NCBI RefSeq assembly: GCF_041438865.1 | Contig: NZ_CP109450.1 | Location: 4,237,001-4,301,000 of the forward strand | DNA length: 64,000 nt | Source: Streptomyces sp. NBC_01471 | GTDB taxonomy: Bacteria > Actinomycetota > Actinomycetes > Streptomycetales > Streptomycetaceae | Direction of reading: 5' to 3' | In this document: piece by piece, positions 1 through 8,360 of the stretch | Position numbering within the stretch: position 1 is the first letter of the stretch | How the letters are laid out: every line of letters starts with the position of its first letter | Notes under the pieces: generated by a model | The model's database searches: none | Told to the model about the DNA's origin: nothing | What the model saw: only the letters and a program-made list of their open reading frames with translations | Position numbers and translations under genes: made by a program

Positions 1-10
1 CGGGGGGACG

Positions 11-742
11 TCACTCCGCGCTCCCGGTCCGCAGCGCGTATCCCACACCCCGCACCGTGTGCACGAGGCGCGGTTCGCCGCCCGCCTCGGTCTTGCGCCG
101 GAGGTACATCACGTACACGTCCAGCGAGTTGGACGACGGCTCGAAGTCGAAGCCCCACACCGCCTTGAGGATCTGCTCCCGGGTGAGTACCTGGCGCGGA
201 TGCGCCAGGAACATCTCAAGCAGGGTGAACTCGGTACGGGTCAGCTCCACCCGCCGCTCCCCGCGCACCACATCACGCGTCGAGAGGTCCATCCGCAGGT
301 CGGCGAAGGACAGCACGTTGTCGTCGGGGACCTCGCCCGCGGTCGCCGCGTACGAACTGCGGCGCAGCAGTGCGCGGATGCGGGCGAACAGCTCGTCCAG
401 TTCGAACGGCTTCACCAGATAGTCGTCGGCGCCCGCGTCGAGCCCGGTCACCCGGTCCCCGACCGTGTCGCGGGCGGTGAGCATCAGGATCGGGGTGGTC
501 GACCCGGAAGCGCGGAGCCTGCGGGCCGCCGTCAGACCGTCCATGCGGGGCATCTGGATGTCGAGGACGATGAGATCCGGCTCGTACGGGGCCGCCTTCG
601 TCAGCGCGTCCAGACCGTCGACGGCGACCTCCGTCCCGTACCCCTCGAAGGCGAGACTGCGGCGCAGCGCCTCGCGTACGGCGGGCTCGTCGTCGACGAT
701 CAGGATGCGCTGCTGGTCGTGACCGTCCTCGGCGGGGCTCAT
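11..742 (-). CDS. OmpR/PhoB-family response regulator
   Basis: Two-component response regulator of 243 residues. An N-terminal receiver (ILIVDDEP acidic pocket, phospho-acceptor Asp in LIVLDIQMP, Lys in YLVKPF) is followed by a winged-helix DNA-binding domain ending VRGVGYALR. The ATG at 742 is preferred over longer in-frame starts because the receiver fold begins about 12 residues later and GAGGA lies upstream. The gene reads off the left edge, where a partner sensor kinase would be expected but is not visible. An HtrA-like protease lies upstream on the same strand, which suggests an envelope-stress role as in MprA/pepD-type loci; that link is inference. Confidence 0.9.
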   Translation of the reverse strand: MSPAEDGHDQQRILIVDDEPAVREALRRSLAFEGYGTEVAVDGLDALTKAAPYEPDLIVLDIQMPRMDGLTAARRLRASGSTTPILMLTARDTVGDRVTGLDAGADDYLVKPFELDELFARIRALLRRSSYAATAGEVPDDNVLSFADLRMDLSTRDVVRGERRVELTRTEFTLLEMFLAHPRQVLTREQILKAVWGFDFEPSSNSLDVYVMYLRRKTEAGGEPRLVHTVRGVGYALRTGSAE

Positions 743-794
743 CGGCTCTCTGTCCTCGTTTACTGGGGGGCGTCGGTCTTCGGCGTGGCGTCCC

Positions 795-1019
795 TCAGCC
801 TCGCACGGCGGACCGGCGGCGGCGTGCGGCACGCCCCTTGGAGCCGGCGGCGGAGGTGGCGGCGGCCCGCACCTCGGGGGCCCGCACGGCTGCCGCTCCT
901 CCCCGGTCGGCCTGCGACTGGGCCAGTGCCAGGGGGAGCCCGAGATCGGCCGGGTCGGTCCAGGAGACCGCGGTGAGCAGGGCGTGCCTGGCTCGGTTGA
1001 CGGTGACGTTGACGGTCAC
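795..1019 (-). CDS. Small hypothetical protein (74 aa)
   Basis: Short reading frame between the HtrA-like protease and the response regulator on the same strand. A GGAGG ribosome-binding site sits 5 nt before the ATG, and third codon positions are strongly GC-biased, as in real Streptomyces genes. The product has no recognisable domain and its last third is Arg/Ala-rich, so it may be disordered. Spacing to the next gene is about 52 nt, so it may be co-transcribed. Whether it is translated is uncertain. Confidence 0.5.
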   Translation of the reverse strand: MTVNVTVNRARHALLTAVSWTDPADLGLPLALAQSQADRGGAAAVRAPEVRAAATSAAGSKGRAARRRRSAVRG

Positions 1020-1068
1020 GGGGCCCTCCGGGGGTGATGGCCGGCGCGGTGCGTGCCGGCGGGTCGTG

Positions 1069-2160
1069 CTAGTTGCTGTTGCTGCCGCCCGCGCGCAGGT
1101 GGGCGAGGTCGGCCTTGACCGTGTTGATGGGGATGGCGAAGCCGAGGCCCACGCTCCCGGCGTCGCTCGAACTGTCGCTGCTCTGCGAACTGGCCGAGTA
1201 CATGGCGGAGTTGATGCCGACGATCTCGCCGTTCATGTTGATCAGGGCACCACCGGAGTTGCCGGGGTTGAGCGAGGCGTCGGTCTGGAGCGCCTTGTAC
1301 GTGGTGGTGGAGGAGCCGGTGTCGCCGTTGAACTGCCGACCGCCGAACTGGAACGGCCAGTTGCCGTCGCCGCCGCCCTGGCCCTGGCCCTGCTCCTGGC
1401 CTTCACCCTGTCCCTGGCCCTGTCCCTGACCCTGGCTCTGTCCCTGGCCCTCGTCCTTGGCGACGGTGACGTCCCGGTTCAGCGCCGAGATGATGCCGCT
1501 GGTGACGGTGCCGGTCAGGCCCTCGGGGGAGCCGATCGCCACGACCTGGTCGCCGACGGCGACATGGGACGAATCGCCGAGCGAGGCGGGCTTGAGGCCG
1601 GACGCGCCGTCCACCTTGATGAGGGCGAGGTCCTTGTCGGGATCGGTGCCGACCACCTTCGCCGTGTACGTCTTGCCGTCGCTCAGCGCGACCTTGACCG
1701 AGTCGGCACCGGAGATGACGTGGTTGTTGGTGACGATCTCACCGGCGGCGGTGACGATCACGCCCGCGCCGGTGGACTGTCCCGCCGTGGAGGTCGCCTT
1801 GACCTCCACGATGCTCGGCGAGACGGCCTGGGCGACACCGGAGACCGTGCCCTTGCTCGACTGCGAGACGGTGGTGCCGCTGACGGTGCCCGCGGGGTTC
1901 CCGCCGTTGCCACCGTTGTCCATCAGGGACTCGGCGAGCGCCGCCGAACCGCCGCCGATGACTGCCGCGACAATGGCGACAGCGGCGAGGAGGGCGACCG
2001 GCCGTTTGGCGCGCTTGGACGCGGCGTGATCCGCCGGGGCGGCCGGAGCCGGCGGCGGCCAGGCCGCTGTCGGCTGGTGTGCGGGCGGCGGCGGGTAGGA
2101 CCGGGCCGTGTACGCATCGTCCTGCTGCGGGTTGGGGTACTGCTCCGGGTTCTCGGTCAT
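1069..2160 (-). CDS. Membrane-anchored HtrA/DegP-like serine protease
   Basis: Trypsin-fold serine protease of 363 residues. It has a Pro/Gln-rich cytoplasmic N-terminus (1-50), one membrane segment (about 54-76) and an extracellular protease domain. The catalytic triad is visible as His147 (TNNHVI), Asp177 (DPDKDLALI) and Ser302 (NPGNSGGAL). Residues 239-264 are an unusual Gln/Gly-rich insertion between the two barrels. The protein ends shortly after the protease domain, so the usual C-terminal PDZ domain is absent. It probably degrades or senses misfolded proteins at the outer face of the membrane and lies upstream of a response regulator. Confidence 0.88.
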   Translation of the reverse strand: MTENPEQYPNPQQDDAYTARSYPPPPAHQPTAAWPPPAPAAPADHAASKRAKRPVALLAAVAIVAAVIGGGSAALAESLMDNGGNGGNPAGTVSGTTVSQSSKGTVSGVAQAVSPSIVEVKATSTAGQSTGAGVIVTAAGEIVTNNHVISGADSVKVALSDGKTYTAKVVGTDPDKDLALIKVDGASGLKPASLGDSSHVAVGDQVVAIGSPEGLTGTVTSGIISALNRDVTVAKDEGQGQSQGQGQGQGQGEGQEQGQGQGGGDGNWPFQFGGRQFNGDTGSSTTTYKALQTDASLNPGNSGGALINMNGEIVGINSAMYSASSQSSDSSSDAGSVGLGFAIPINTVKADLAHLRAGGSNSN

Positions 2161-2340
2161 GTCTCACAGCCTTGCCACCGACCATGAGAGTTTCCTGAGT
2201 GCCCGCTGAGAAGCCCGACAGAACCCCGTATGCCCGATATAAAGGCCCGACGGCCCTGCGGCCGGGCGGGGTTGACCCGGGGGCCCCGCGAAGGTGTGAC
2301 GCGCAGCCGGGGGGAGGGTGAGGCGCGCGGGCGAGGGCGA

Positions 2341-2400
2341 GGAGAAGGAGAAGGAGAAGGAGAAGGAGAAGGAGAAGGAGAAGGAGAAGGAGAAGGAGAC
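2341..2400. repeat. GGAGAA hexanucleotide microsatellite (9 copies plus GGAGAC)
   Basis: Nine perfect tandem GGAGAA units (2341-2394) are followed by GGAGAC. The array lies 8 nt beyond the stop codon of the LacI-family gene and about 180 nt upstream of the protease start, both read on the minus strand. It is outside any supported gene. Perfect hexamer arrays are prone to slippage, so copy number may vary between strains. Confidence 0.95.
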
Positions 2401-2407
2401 GCGCGGG

Positions 2408-3430
2408 TCAGCCGCAGCCGCAGGAACGGCGCACGACCAGCGCCGACGGGAACTGCTTCAGCCGCTCCCGCCGCGACCCCGCCACCCGCAGCGCGTCGTC
2501 CAGTACGAGATCGACCGCGGAGCGCGCCATCGCCGGGCGGTCCGAGTACACCGTCGTCAGCGGGGGGTCCGTCAGGGCCGCTTCCTTGACGTCGTCGAAG
2601 CCGGCCACCGCCAGCTCGGTGGGCACGTCGATCCGCAGCTCACGGGCGGCCCGCAGGACACCGATCGCCTGGTCGTCGGTCGAGCAGAAGATCGCCGGCG
2701 GCCGGTCGGGACCCGCGAGCAGCTTCAGCGCCACCTGGTACGCGTCGTAGCGGTTGTACGGGGCCTGGAAGAGCCGGCCGTCGACGGAGCGGCCCGACTC
2801 CTGCATGGCGCGCCGCCAGCCCTCGACGTGGTCGGCCACCGGGTCGCCGACGGCGGGCGTCGACTCGACGCCGCCCAGGCAGGCGACGTACGCGTAGCCG
2901 TGTTCGAGGAGGTGGCGGGTGGCGAGCTGGGCGCCGCCGATGTCGTCCGTGACGACGGCGACGTCGTCGATCGCCTCGGGCCGCTCGTGCAGCAGCACCA
3001 CCCGGGCGTCCCACGCCTCTATCTCGGCGGCGGCGCGCTCGCTCATGCCCTGGCTGACCAGGATCAGGCCGGAGACCCGCATCCCGAGGAAGGCCCGCAG
3101 ATAGTGGACCTCGCGCTCGTCGACGTAGTCGGAATTGCCGACGAGCACCATCTTTCCGCGCTCGGCGGCGGCCTGCTCGACCGCGTGCGCCATCTCCGCG
3201 AAGAAGGGCTGCCGGGCGTCCGGCACGATCATCCCTATGAGGTCGGTGCGCCGCGAGGCCATGGCCTGGGCCACCCGGTCCGGCCGGTACCCCAGCTCTT
3301 TGATCGCGTTGACTACCCGCTCGCGCGTGGCCGGGGCGACCGGCCTCGGCCCGTTGTTGATGACGTAGCTGACGACCGCGGTCGAAGTCCCCGCCAGTCG
3401 CGCCACATCGTCCCGCGTCACCTTGGCCAC
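2408..3430 (-). CDS. LacI-family transcriptional regulator
   Basis: Protein of 340 residues with the classic LacI layout. The N-terminal helix-turn-helix and hinge helix (VTRDDVARLAGTS, then ATRERVVNAIKELGYRP) are followed by a periplasmic-binding-protein-like sensor domain from about residue 62. The C-terminus is Cys-rich (RRSCGCG). It would bind an operator as a dimer and respond to a small ligand, probably a sugar, but the ligand is not readable. It lies immediately downstream of glnR on the same strand, 36 nt after the glnR stop. Confidence 0.9.
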   Translation of the reverse strand: MAKVTRDDVARLAGTSTAVVSYVINNGPRPVAPATRERVVNAIKELGYRPDRVAQAMASRRTDLIGMIVPDARQPFFAEMAHAVEQAAAERGKMVLVGNSDYVDEREVHYLRAFLGMRVSGLILVSQGMSERAAAEIEAWDARVVLLHERPEAIDDVAVVTDDIGGAQLATRHLLEHGYAYVACLGGVESTPAVGDPVADHVEGWRRAMQESGRSVDGRLFQAPYNRYDAYQVALKLLAGPDRPPAIFCSTDDQAIGVLRAARELRIDVPTELAVAGFDDVKEAALTDPPLTTVYSDRPAMARSAVDLVLDDALRVAGSRRERLKQFPSALVVRRSCGCG

Positions 3431-3466
3431 GCGCGGCAGTCTACGCGGATGGACCTGCCGTGGGAC

Positions 3467-4258
3467 CTACCGTTTTACGGGCCGGGCCGCAGGCTCCCGG
3501 GAGCTCGCCGCGTCCTCCGTCCGGGTCAGTGCCTCAGCGGCCCGTTCGACGGCCTTGGCCTGGGCCTCTTCGGCCGCGCGCTCCACCTTCTCGGGGGTGA
3601 CGAAGCGGTAGCCGACGTTGCGGACGGTGCCGATCAGCGACTCGTGCTCGGGGCCGAGCTTGGCGCGCAGCCGCCGTACGTGGACGTCGACCGTGCGCGT
3701 ACCGCCGAAGTAGTCGTACCCCCAGACCTCCTGGAGCAGCTGGGCGCGGGTGAAGACCCGGCCCGGGTGCTGCGCGAGGTACTTGATCAGCTCGAACTCC
3801 TTGAAGGTCAGGTCCAGGACCCGGCCCTTGAGCTTCGCGCTGTACGTCGTCTCGTCGACCGAGAGGTCGCCGATCCGGATCTCGGTGGGGGAGTCGTCGG
3901 ACGTGATCTGCTGGCGGCCCATCGCGAGCCGCAGCCGCGCCTCGACCTCGGCCGGGCCCGCGGTGTCGAGCAGGACGTCGTCCACGCCCCAGTCGGCCGT
4001 GACAGCCGCGAGACCGCCCTCGGTGACGACGAGGACCAGCGGACAGCCGGGCCCCGTCGAGTGGAGCAGCTGACAGAGGCTGCGGACCTGGGGCAGGTCG
4101 CGGCGCCCGTCCACGAGGATCACATCGGCACCCGGGGTGTCGATGAGAGCCGGGCCTTCGGCGGGAGCGACCCGCACACTGTGCAGCAGAAGTCCGAGGG
4201 CGGGTAGCACCTCCGTCGACGGCTGGAGGGCGTTGGTCAGGAGCAGCAGAGAACTCAT
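3467..4258 (-). CDS. glnR: Global nitrogen regulator GlnR
   Basis: Orphan OmpR-family regulator of 263 residues controlling nitrogen assimilation genes in Streptomyces (SCO4159 in S. coelicolor). The start MSSLLLLTNALQPS matches the family N-terminus, so longer in-frame starts were rejected. The receiver-like domain carries ADVILVDGRRDL, an atypical pocket: GlnR works as a dimer without a cognate kinase. The C-terminal winged helix contains FTRAQLLQEVWGYDYFGGTRTVDVHVRRLRAKLG and ends in an Ala/Glu/Arg-rich tail. A divergent hydrolase gene starts 262 bp away. Confidence 0.96.
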   Translation of the reverse strand: MSSLLLLTNALQPSTEVLPALGLLLHSVRVAPAEGPALIDTPGADVILVDGRRDLPQVRSLCQLLHSTGPGCPLVLVVTEGGLAAVTADWGVDDVLLDTAGPAEVEARLRLAMGRQQITSDDSPTEIRIGDLSVDETTYSAKLKGRVLDLTFKEFELIKYLAQHPGRVFTRAQLLQEVWGYDYFGGTRTVDVHVRRLRAKLGPEHESLIGTVRNVGYRFVTPEKVERAAEEAQAKAVERAAEALTRTEDAASSREPAARPVKR

Positions 4259-4469
4259 CGCGCCCCACCTGCCGTGGTCGTCATACGGTCGTGCATATAT
4301 CGCTCGCCCATTACGTCGGTTCCTCCTCGGTCCCTGCGACGGGGGCCCCTCCCACGCCGTTCGGGCAGTGGGGGCGTATGTGGCACTGCTTTTTTTCTGC
4401 GCATACCCCGGGCCCGGGGCTTGCTGCACCGTCCTGCGCGTTTCGTATACAACGCGCCGAAAGCACAAA

Positions 4470-4499
4470 AGGACCTGCAGGCAACTTTGCCCAGGTCCT
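4470..4499. promoter_or_regulatory. Hairpin in the glnR/hydrolase divergent intergenic region
   Basis: AGGACCTG (4470-4477) and CAGGTCCT (4492-4499) form a perfect 8-bp stem, and an inner GGCA/TGCC pairing can extend it. It ends about 21 nt before the hydrolase ATG and lies upstream of both divergent genes, so it is not a conventional terminator of either. It could be a 5' leader hairpin or an operator. A weak promoter-like TATACA lies at about 4446-4451. Confidence 0.45.
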
Positions 4500-4520
4500 C
4501 ATCCGTCCAGAATAGCCCAC

Positions 4521-5351
4521 ATGACTTCTGCGTCAGAAGACCATTTCCGGAGGGCCTCTGTTCCCTTGGTCACTCCGGGCGACCTGAGGGTGATCCTTCG
4601 TACCCGGGACGGGGTGCCGATCGAGGCGCTGTACGAGCCGTGCGTGAAGGGTCCGGGCGACACGGTCATCGTGGTCGCGCACGGGTTCACGGGGTCCGTC
4701 GACCGGCCCGCGGTGCGGCGCGCCGCGGGGGTGTTCGCGCAGCGTGCGGCCGTGGTCACGTTCTCGTTCCGGGGGCACGGGCGGTCGGGCGGGCGCTCGA
4801 CGGTGGGCGACAGGGAGGTGCTCGATCTGGCGGCGGCGGTCGAGTGGGCCCGCGGCCTCGGGCACAGCCGGGTGGTGACGGTCGGCTTCTCGATGGGCGG
4901 CTCTGTGGTGCTGAGGCATGCGGCGCTGTACGGGGCCGCCGGGGGTGACGCGGGGCTCGCGGGAGCACGTACGGACGCGGTGGCCGCGGTGAGCGCTCCC
5001 GCACGGTGGTACTACCGGGGGACCGCGCCGATGCGGCGGCTGCACTGGGTGGTCACGCGACCGCTGGGGCGGCTGGTGGGGCGGGTCGGCCTCCGGACCC
5101 GGATCCACACGGAGGACTGGGATCCGGTCCCGCTGTCGCCGGTGGACGCGGTGCCGCTGATCGCTCCCACGCCGCTGCTGATCGTGCACGGGGACCGGGA
5201 CCCCTACTTTCCGCTGGACCATCCGCGGATGCTGGCCGCGGCCGCGGGGCCGGGGGCCGTGGAGCTCTGGGTGGAGACGGGGATGGGGCACGCGGAGAAC
5301 GCGGCCGGGGACGCGTTGCTGGCGCGGGTGGGGGAGTGGCTGATGCGGTAG
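4521..5351 (+). CDS. Alpha/beta-hydrolase
   Basis: Predicted serine hydrolase of 276 residues. The oxyanion-hole motif AHGFTG (about 52-57), nucleophile elbow GFSMGG, an acid in HGDRDPYFP and the catalytic His in GMGHAEN give a complete triad. No signal peptide or membrane segment is seen, so it should be cytoplasmic. The substrate cannot be read; esterase or acyl hydrolase is likely. The ATG at 4521 follows the intergenic hairpin. The next gene downstream is a MoaD-like carrier, about 93 nt away. Confidence 0.85.
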   Translation: MTSASEDHFRRASVPLVTPGDLRVILRTRDGVPIEALYEPCVKGPGDTVIVVAHGFTGSVDRPAVRRAAGVFAQRAAVVTFSFRGHGRSGGRSTVGDREVLDLAAAVEWARGLGHSRVVTVGFSMGGSVVLRHAALYGAAGGDAGLAGARTDAVAAVSAPARWYYRGTAPMRRLHWVVTRPLGRLVGRVGLRTRIHTEDWDPVPLSPVDAVPLIAPTPLLIVHGDRDPYFPLDHPRMLAAAAGPGAVELWVETGMGHAENAAGDALLARVGEWLMR

Positions 5352-5444
5352 GGGTCTGCGGGGCTGGTGACGGGGCAGGGGCGCGGAGGCGCCCGCGCAC
5401 CCGGCATCATGGACCCGCGCGACGCAAACCAATGAGGAGTACCC

Positions 5445-5699
5445 ATGCCCGCGGGAACCATCCGCTACTGGGCCGCCGCCAAGGCCGCCGCAGGCACAGC
5501 CGAGGAGCCGTACAGCGGCGCCACCCTGGCCGAAGCACTCGACGCGGCGCGCGAGCGGCACCCCGGTGAGCTGGCGCAGGTGCTGCGCCGGTGTTCGTTC
5601 CTCGTCGACGGTGATCCCGTGGGGACCCGCGGCCATGAGACGGTACGGCTTGCCGAGGGCGGCACGGTCGAGGTGCTCCCGCCGTTCGCAGGAGGGTGA
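5445..5699 (+). CDS. MoaD/ThiS-family sulfur carrier protein
   Basis: Ubiquitin-like small carrier of 84 residues ending in the functional Gly-Gly (PPFAGG). In this family the terminus is adenylated and thiocarboxylated to donate sulfur, for example in molybdopterin synthesis. The fold signature includes an N-terminal IRYWAAAKAAAG strand and a VDGDPV turn. Spacing and the AGGAG-like site before ATG 5445 support the start. No MoaE or adenylating enzyme lies beside it, so the acceptor pathway is unknown. Confidence 0.88.
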   Translation: MPAGTIRYWAAAKAAAGTAEEPYSGATLAEALDAARERHPGELAQVLRRCSFLVDGDPVGTRGHETVRLAEGGTVEVLPPFAGG

Positions 5700-5707
5700 C
5701 CCCCCAC

Positions 5708-7081
5708 ATGAGTGATCAGCCATATCCGTACGGGCAGCCGCAGCAGCCCGATCCGCGGTCCTCCCAGGACCCGAACGGGTACCAGGACGCGCACCCGCAC
5801 GATCCGTTCACCCAGACCTGGAGCGCGCAGACCTGGGACACCCAGTTCCAGCCGGTGCAGGAGCCGGCCCAGCAGCCTGTGCGGGAACCGGTGCAGGAGC
5901 CCGTGCAGCAGTCGTACGCGGCCCCGCCGCAGGACCCGTACGGCCGGCAGCAGGCCTCGTACGGCCAGGATCCGTACGCCCAGGATCCGTACGCCCAGCA
6001 GCCTGCGTACCAGCAGAACCACGGTTACCAGCAGGACCAGCAGGACCAGCAGGGTCACGAGAACCAGCAGAGTCACCAGAACCACCAGAACCAGCCGTAT
6101 CAGCCGTATCAGCAGCACGAGGCGCAGCAGCCGCAGCAGCCCTACACCGGCCCCGAATCCACTTACCTCCCCCCGCAGTCGCTCCCCCTTCCTCCTGAGG
6201 CGCCCGCTCCCGCGCCGTACGCCGCGCGGCCCGCGCCCGCGCCTGCCGTCGCCGAGGCGCCCGCAGCGGCGGCGCCCGCCGACGGCCCCGCGTACAGCGC
6301 CCCCAGCACGGTCGGTCAGGCGCGGGTCACCGACGCGCAGCGGGCCCGTGCGGAAGGGCGGTCGCCGATCATCGCTCCGGGGATGCAGCCCGCCGCACTG
6401 ACGGCCGGGCTCGGGATCCTGCTCGCCGTCGCCGCGTTCGGCGGGCGGTACGCCCTGGTCGTGCCGCTGCTGGTGCTCCAGGCCGTCACCGCCGCCGGCT
6501 GGTTCCGGCTGAACGGCATGTGGCCCGCCCGGCAGGGCATCGCGCTCGCCTTCCTCGGCGGTGTCGTCGCGGACATCGCCCTGCTCGTCGCGGGCGCGGA
6601 CCACGGGCCCGCCGCGATCATCGGCACCCTCGGAGTCTGGGTGCTGCTCACGCTCGTGCTCCAGCTGCGCAGCCATGCACCGGCCGACGAGCGGATGGCC
6701 GGACTGATGGCCACCATCGCCTCCTCCGCGCTCACCATCGTCGCGACGGGCATCCTCGCCTCGTCCATGGACGCGGTGACGGTCGGCTGTACGGCCGTGG
6801 CGGTCGCAGCCGTCGTCCGCGCGCTCCCGCTGCCCGGCCCCGCCGGGGTCGTAGCCGCCCTGGTCGCGGCGGCGGCCGCCGGAGCCCTGGCGGGCAGTGT
6901 CACCGGGCCCGGGATCCAGGGCGCGCTGCTCGGGTTCGCGGCCGGCGGCTGCGCTCTGATCGGGCTGCGCGTCGCGAGCTACGACTACCCGTCCCGGTTC
7001 GTCCACATGACGGCCGGAGTGGCCCTGCCGCTCTCGGCCGCGGCACCCGCCGTCTACCTGATCGGCCGACTGATCGCTTGA
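5708..7081 (+). CDS. Multi-pass membrane protein with long Gln/Pro/Tyr-rich N-terminus
   Basis: About 457 residues. The first ~200 are disordered and dominated by Gln, Pro and Tyr, with short repeats such as QDPYA and QQDQQ. From about residue 225 there are eight or nine hydrophobic helices, including an Ala-rich one near VVAALVAAAAAGALAG. Start is the ATG at 5708; a GTG at 5696 overlapping the previous stop is the alternative, so translational coupling to the MoaD gene is likely. No transporter motif is evident. Function unknown; the layout resembles Streptomyces integral membrane proteins with a cytoplasmic low-complexity tail. Confidence 0.8.
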   Translation: MSDQPYPYGQPQQPDPRSSQDPNGYQDAHPHDPFTQTWSAQTWDTQFQPVQEPAQQPVREPVQEPVQQSYAAPPQDPYGRQQASYGQDPYAQDPYAQQPAYQQNHGYQQDQQDQQGHENQQSHQNHQNQPYQPYQQHEAQQPQQPYTGPESTYLPPQSLPLPPEAPAPAPYAARPAPAPAVAEAPAAAAPADGPAYSAPSTVGQARVTDAQRARAEGRSPIIAPGMQPAALTAGLGILLAVAAFGGRYALVVPLLVLQAVTAAGWFRLNGMWPARQGIALAFLGGVVADIALLVAGADHGPAAIIGTLGVWVLLTLVLQLRSHAPADERMAGLMATIASSALTIVATGILASSMDAVTVGCTAVAVAAVVRALPLPGPAGVVAALVAAAAAGALAGSVTGPGIQGALLGFAAGGCALIGLRVASYDYPSRFVHMTAGVALPLSAAAPAVYLIGRLIA

Positions 7082-7154
7082 TCGCCCCGTTAGGCTCGGG
7101 TCCGTGCCACCGGCACGCATCAGGACTCGGGTACGAGCAGGGGGACGACCGGCC

Positions 7155-7847
7155 ATGCGAGCACTGCGGACTCTGCTCATCGTCGTCGTGGTGCTGGGCG
7201 GGCTCTTCGTCCTGGCCGACCGGATCGCGGTCCATGTCGCGGAGAACAAGGCGGCGGACCGAATACGCAGCACCGAGGGCCTGTCGGCCTCCCCCGACGT
7301 GGACATCAAGGGCTTCCCGTTCCTGACGCAGGTCCTCGACAAGAAGCTCGGCCGGGTCGACGTCACGCTCAAGGGCGTCGACGCGAGCGCGTCCGGCCGC
7401 CACGTGCGGATCACCGAGGTACGGGCCGAACTGCACGACGTCACGGTCTCCAGCACCTTCAGCAGCGCCGTGGCGGCGCGCGCCAGCGGCAGCGCGCACA
7501 TCTCGTACGCGGACCTCACCAGGGCGTCCGACTCCGGCGCCAAGCTCGCCTACGCGGGAAACGGCAAGGTCAAGGTGACCGGCTCGGTCGCCGTCCTGGG
7601 GCGGACCGTCAGCCGCAGTGTGACCTCGACGGTGACCATGGTGGGGACGAACCGGATCAAGGTGCACGCGGACACGGTGCCCGGCGAGGGCATCCCCGGC
7701 CTGGAGGGCCTGGTCCGGCAGAAGACGGACTTCGAGAGCACGGTCGGCGGGCTGCCCGCGGGTCTGAAACTCAGCGAGCTGCGGGCCACACCGGACGGCG
7801 TCGACATCGGCGTCACGGGGACGCACGTCGTGCTGGCCGGGCAGTAG
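7155..7847 (+). CDS. DUF2993 (LmeA-like) lipid-binding protein
   Basis: About 230 residues. An N-terminal hydrophobic anchor (ALRTLLIVVVVLGGLFVLADRI) is followed by an exported domain beginning AADRIRSTEGLSASPDVDIKGFPFLTQVL, the hallmark of DUF2993. The characterised mycobacterial member LmeA is a periplasmic phospholipid-binding protein involved in lipomannan maturation; a similar lipid role here is inference. ATG 7155 is chosen because GGGGA lies 9 nt upstream and the signal anchor starts there. It ends in a stretch without other genes until the cysteine leader peptide. Confidence 0.85.
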   Translation: MRALRTLLIVVVVLGGLFVLADRIAVHVAENKAADRIRSTEGLSASPDVDIKGFPFLTQVLDKKLGRVDVTLKGVDASASGRHVRITEVRAELHDVTVSSTFSSAVAARASGSAHISYADLTRASDSGAKLAYAGNGKVKVTGSVAVLGRTVSRSVTSTVTMVGTNRIKVHADTVPGEGIPGLEGLVRQKTDFESTVGGLPAGLKLSELRATPDGVDIGVTGTHVVLAGQ

Positions 7848-8052
7848 GGGAGCAGGCGCAGCAGGGGCGGTAGCGGCAGCAGGGGGCAGCAGGTCGGGGC
7901 CGGACAGTCGGAGATGACCGGATGGTGAGACGGAGGAGTCCGGTCCGCAGATGGTGGGCAGGTACGGAATCGTGGGGATCCCGGGCCGTGCGCGCCGCAT
8001 CGACACCTCGTCCCGCATCGCGGACGATCGTGTCTCATTGACTGAAACGGCG

Positions 8053-8082
8053 GTGACATCTCCGCCCGTACTTCCCTACGAT
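8053..8082 (+). promoter_or_regulatory. Candidate promoter of the cysA leader transcript
   Basis: GTGACA (8053-8058) and TACGAT (8077-8082) are separated by 18 nt. The -10 box ends 7 nt before the leader peptide ATG at 8090, which would make that peptide leaderless. There is no Shine-Dalgarno sequence in the intervening bases, consistent with this reading. Confidence 0.45.
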
Positions 8083-8089
8083 CGTCCGT

Positions 8090-8170
8090 ATGAAGCAGCA
8101 GGCGGATCTCACGAAGCGGCGGGCAGTCGACCTGTGCCGCGTCGCCGCCATGCTCTGTCGCGCCTTCTGA
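8090..8170 (+). CDS. Two-cysteine leader peptide upstream of cysA
   Basis: A 26-residue reading frame lies 190 nt upstream of the sulfurtransferase gene, with Cys codons at positions 16 (TGC) and 23 (TGT) in the motif VDLCRVAAMLCRAF. Short leader peptides with this D-L-C-R pattern precede sulfur-metabolism genes in many actinobacteria. Directly after the stop is a hairpin, CGGGAG/CTCCCG at 8172-8189. This arrangement suggests cysteine-responsive attenuation: stalling on Cys codons when cysteine is scarce would change folding of the leader. That mechanism is inferred; the peptide and hairpin are seen directly. Confidence 0.7.
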   Translation: MKQQADLTKRRAVDLCRVAAMLCRAF

Positions 8171-8360
8171 GCGGGAGCTCCGACTCCCGAATCCCCCGGG
8201 TCCCCCGACCGTTCTGTCAGGGCCACCCCCCGCGGTGCCGGACGCGCTCTGTCTCCCGGCCTCCGTGGATCCGTACGCCGACACCACCGCACCATCCCGC
8301 CGCACGTCCCCAGGCTCCGCAGGAGCAGGGGGGATTCCCCATCCCCGGAGGAGATTCCGC

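Noticed and set aside
838..2187. Long plus-strand open frame over the protease gene
   Set aside because: It is antisense to a protein with a complete catalytic triad and has no domain or ribosome-binding site; a usual effect of high GC.
2318..2410. Plus-strand EK-repeat peptide from the GGAGAA array
   Set aside because: Only an artefact of the microsatellite; the open frame continues antisense to the LacI gene.
4137..4520. Upstream in-frame extension of the alpha/beta-hydrolase
   Set aside because: It would run through the hairpin and antisense to the glnR start; the family N-terminus fits the start at 4521.
5465..7543. 692-residue minus-strand frame
   Set aside because: Antisense to the Q/P-rich membrane protein; the composition is an artefact of repeat codons.
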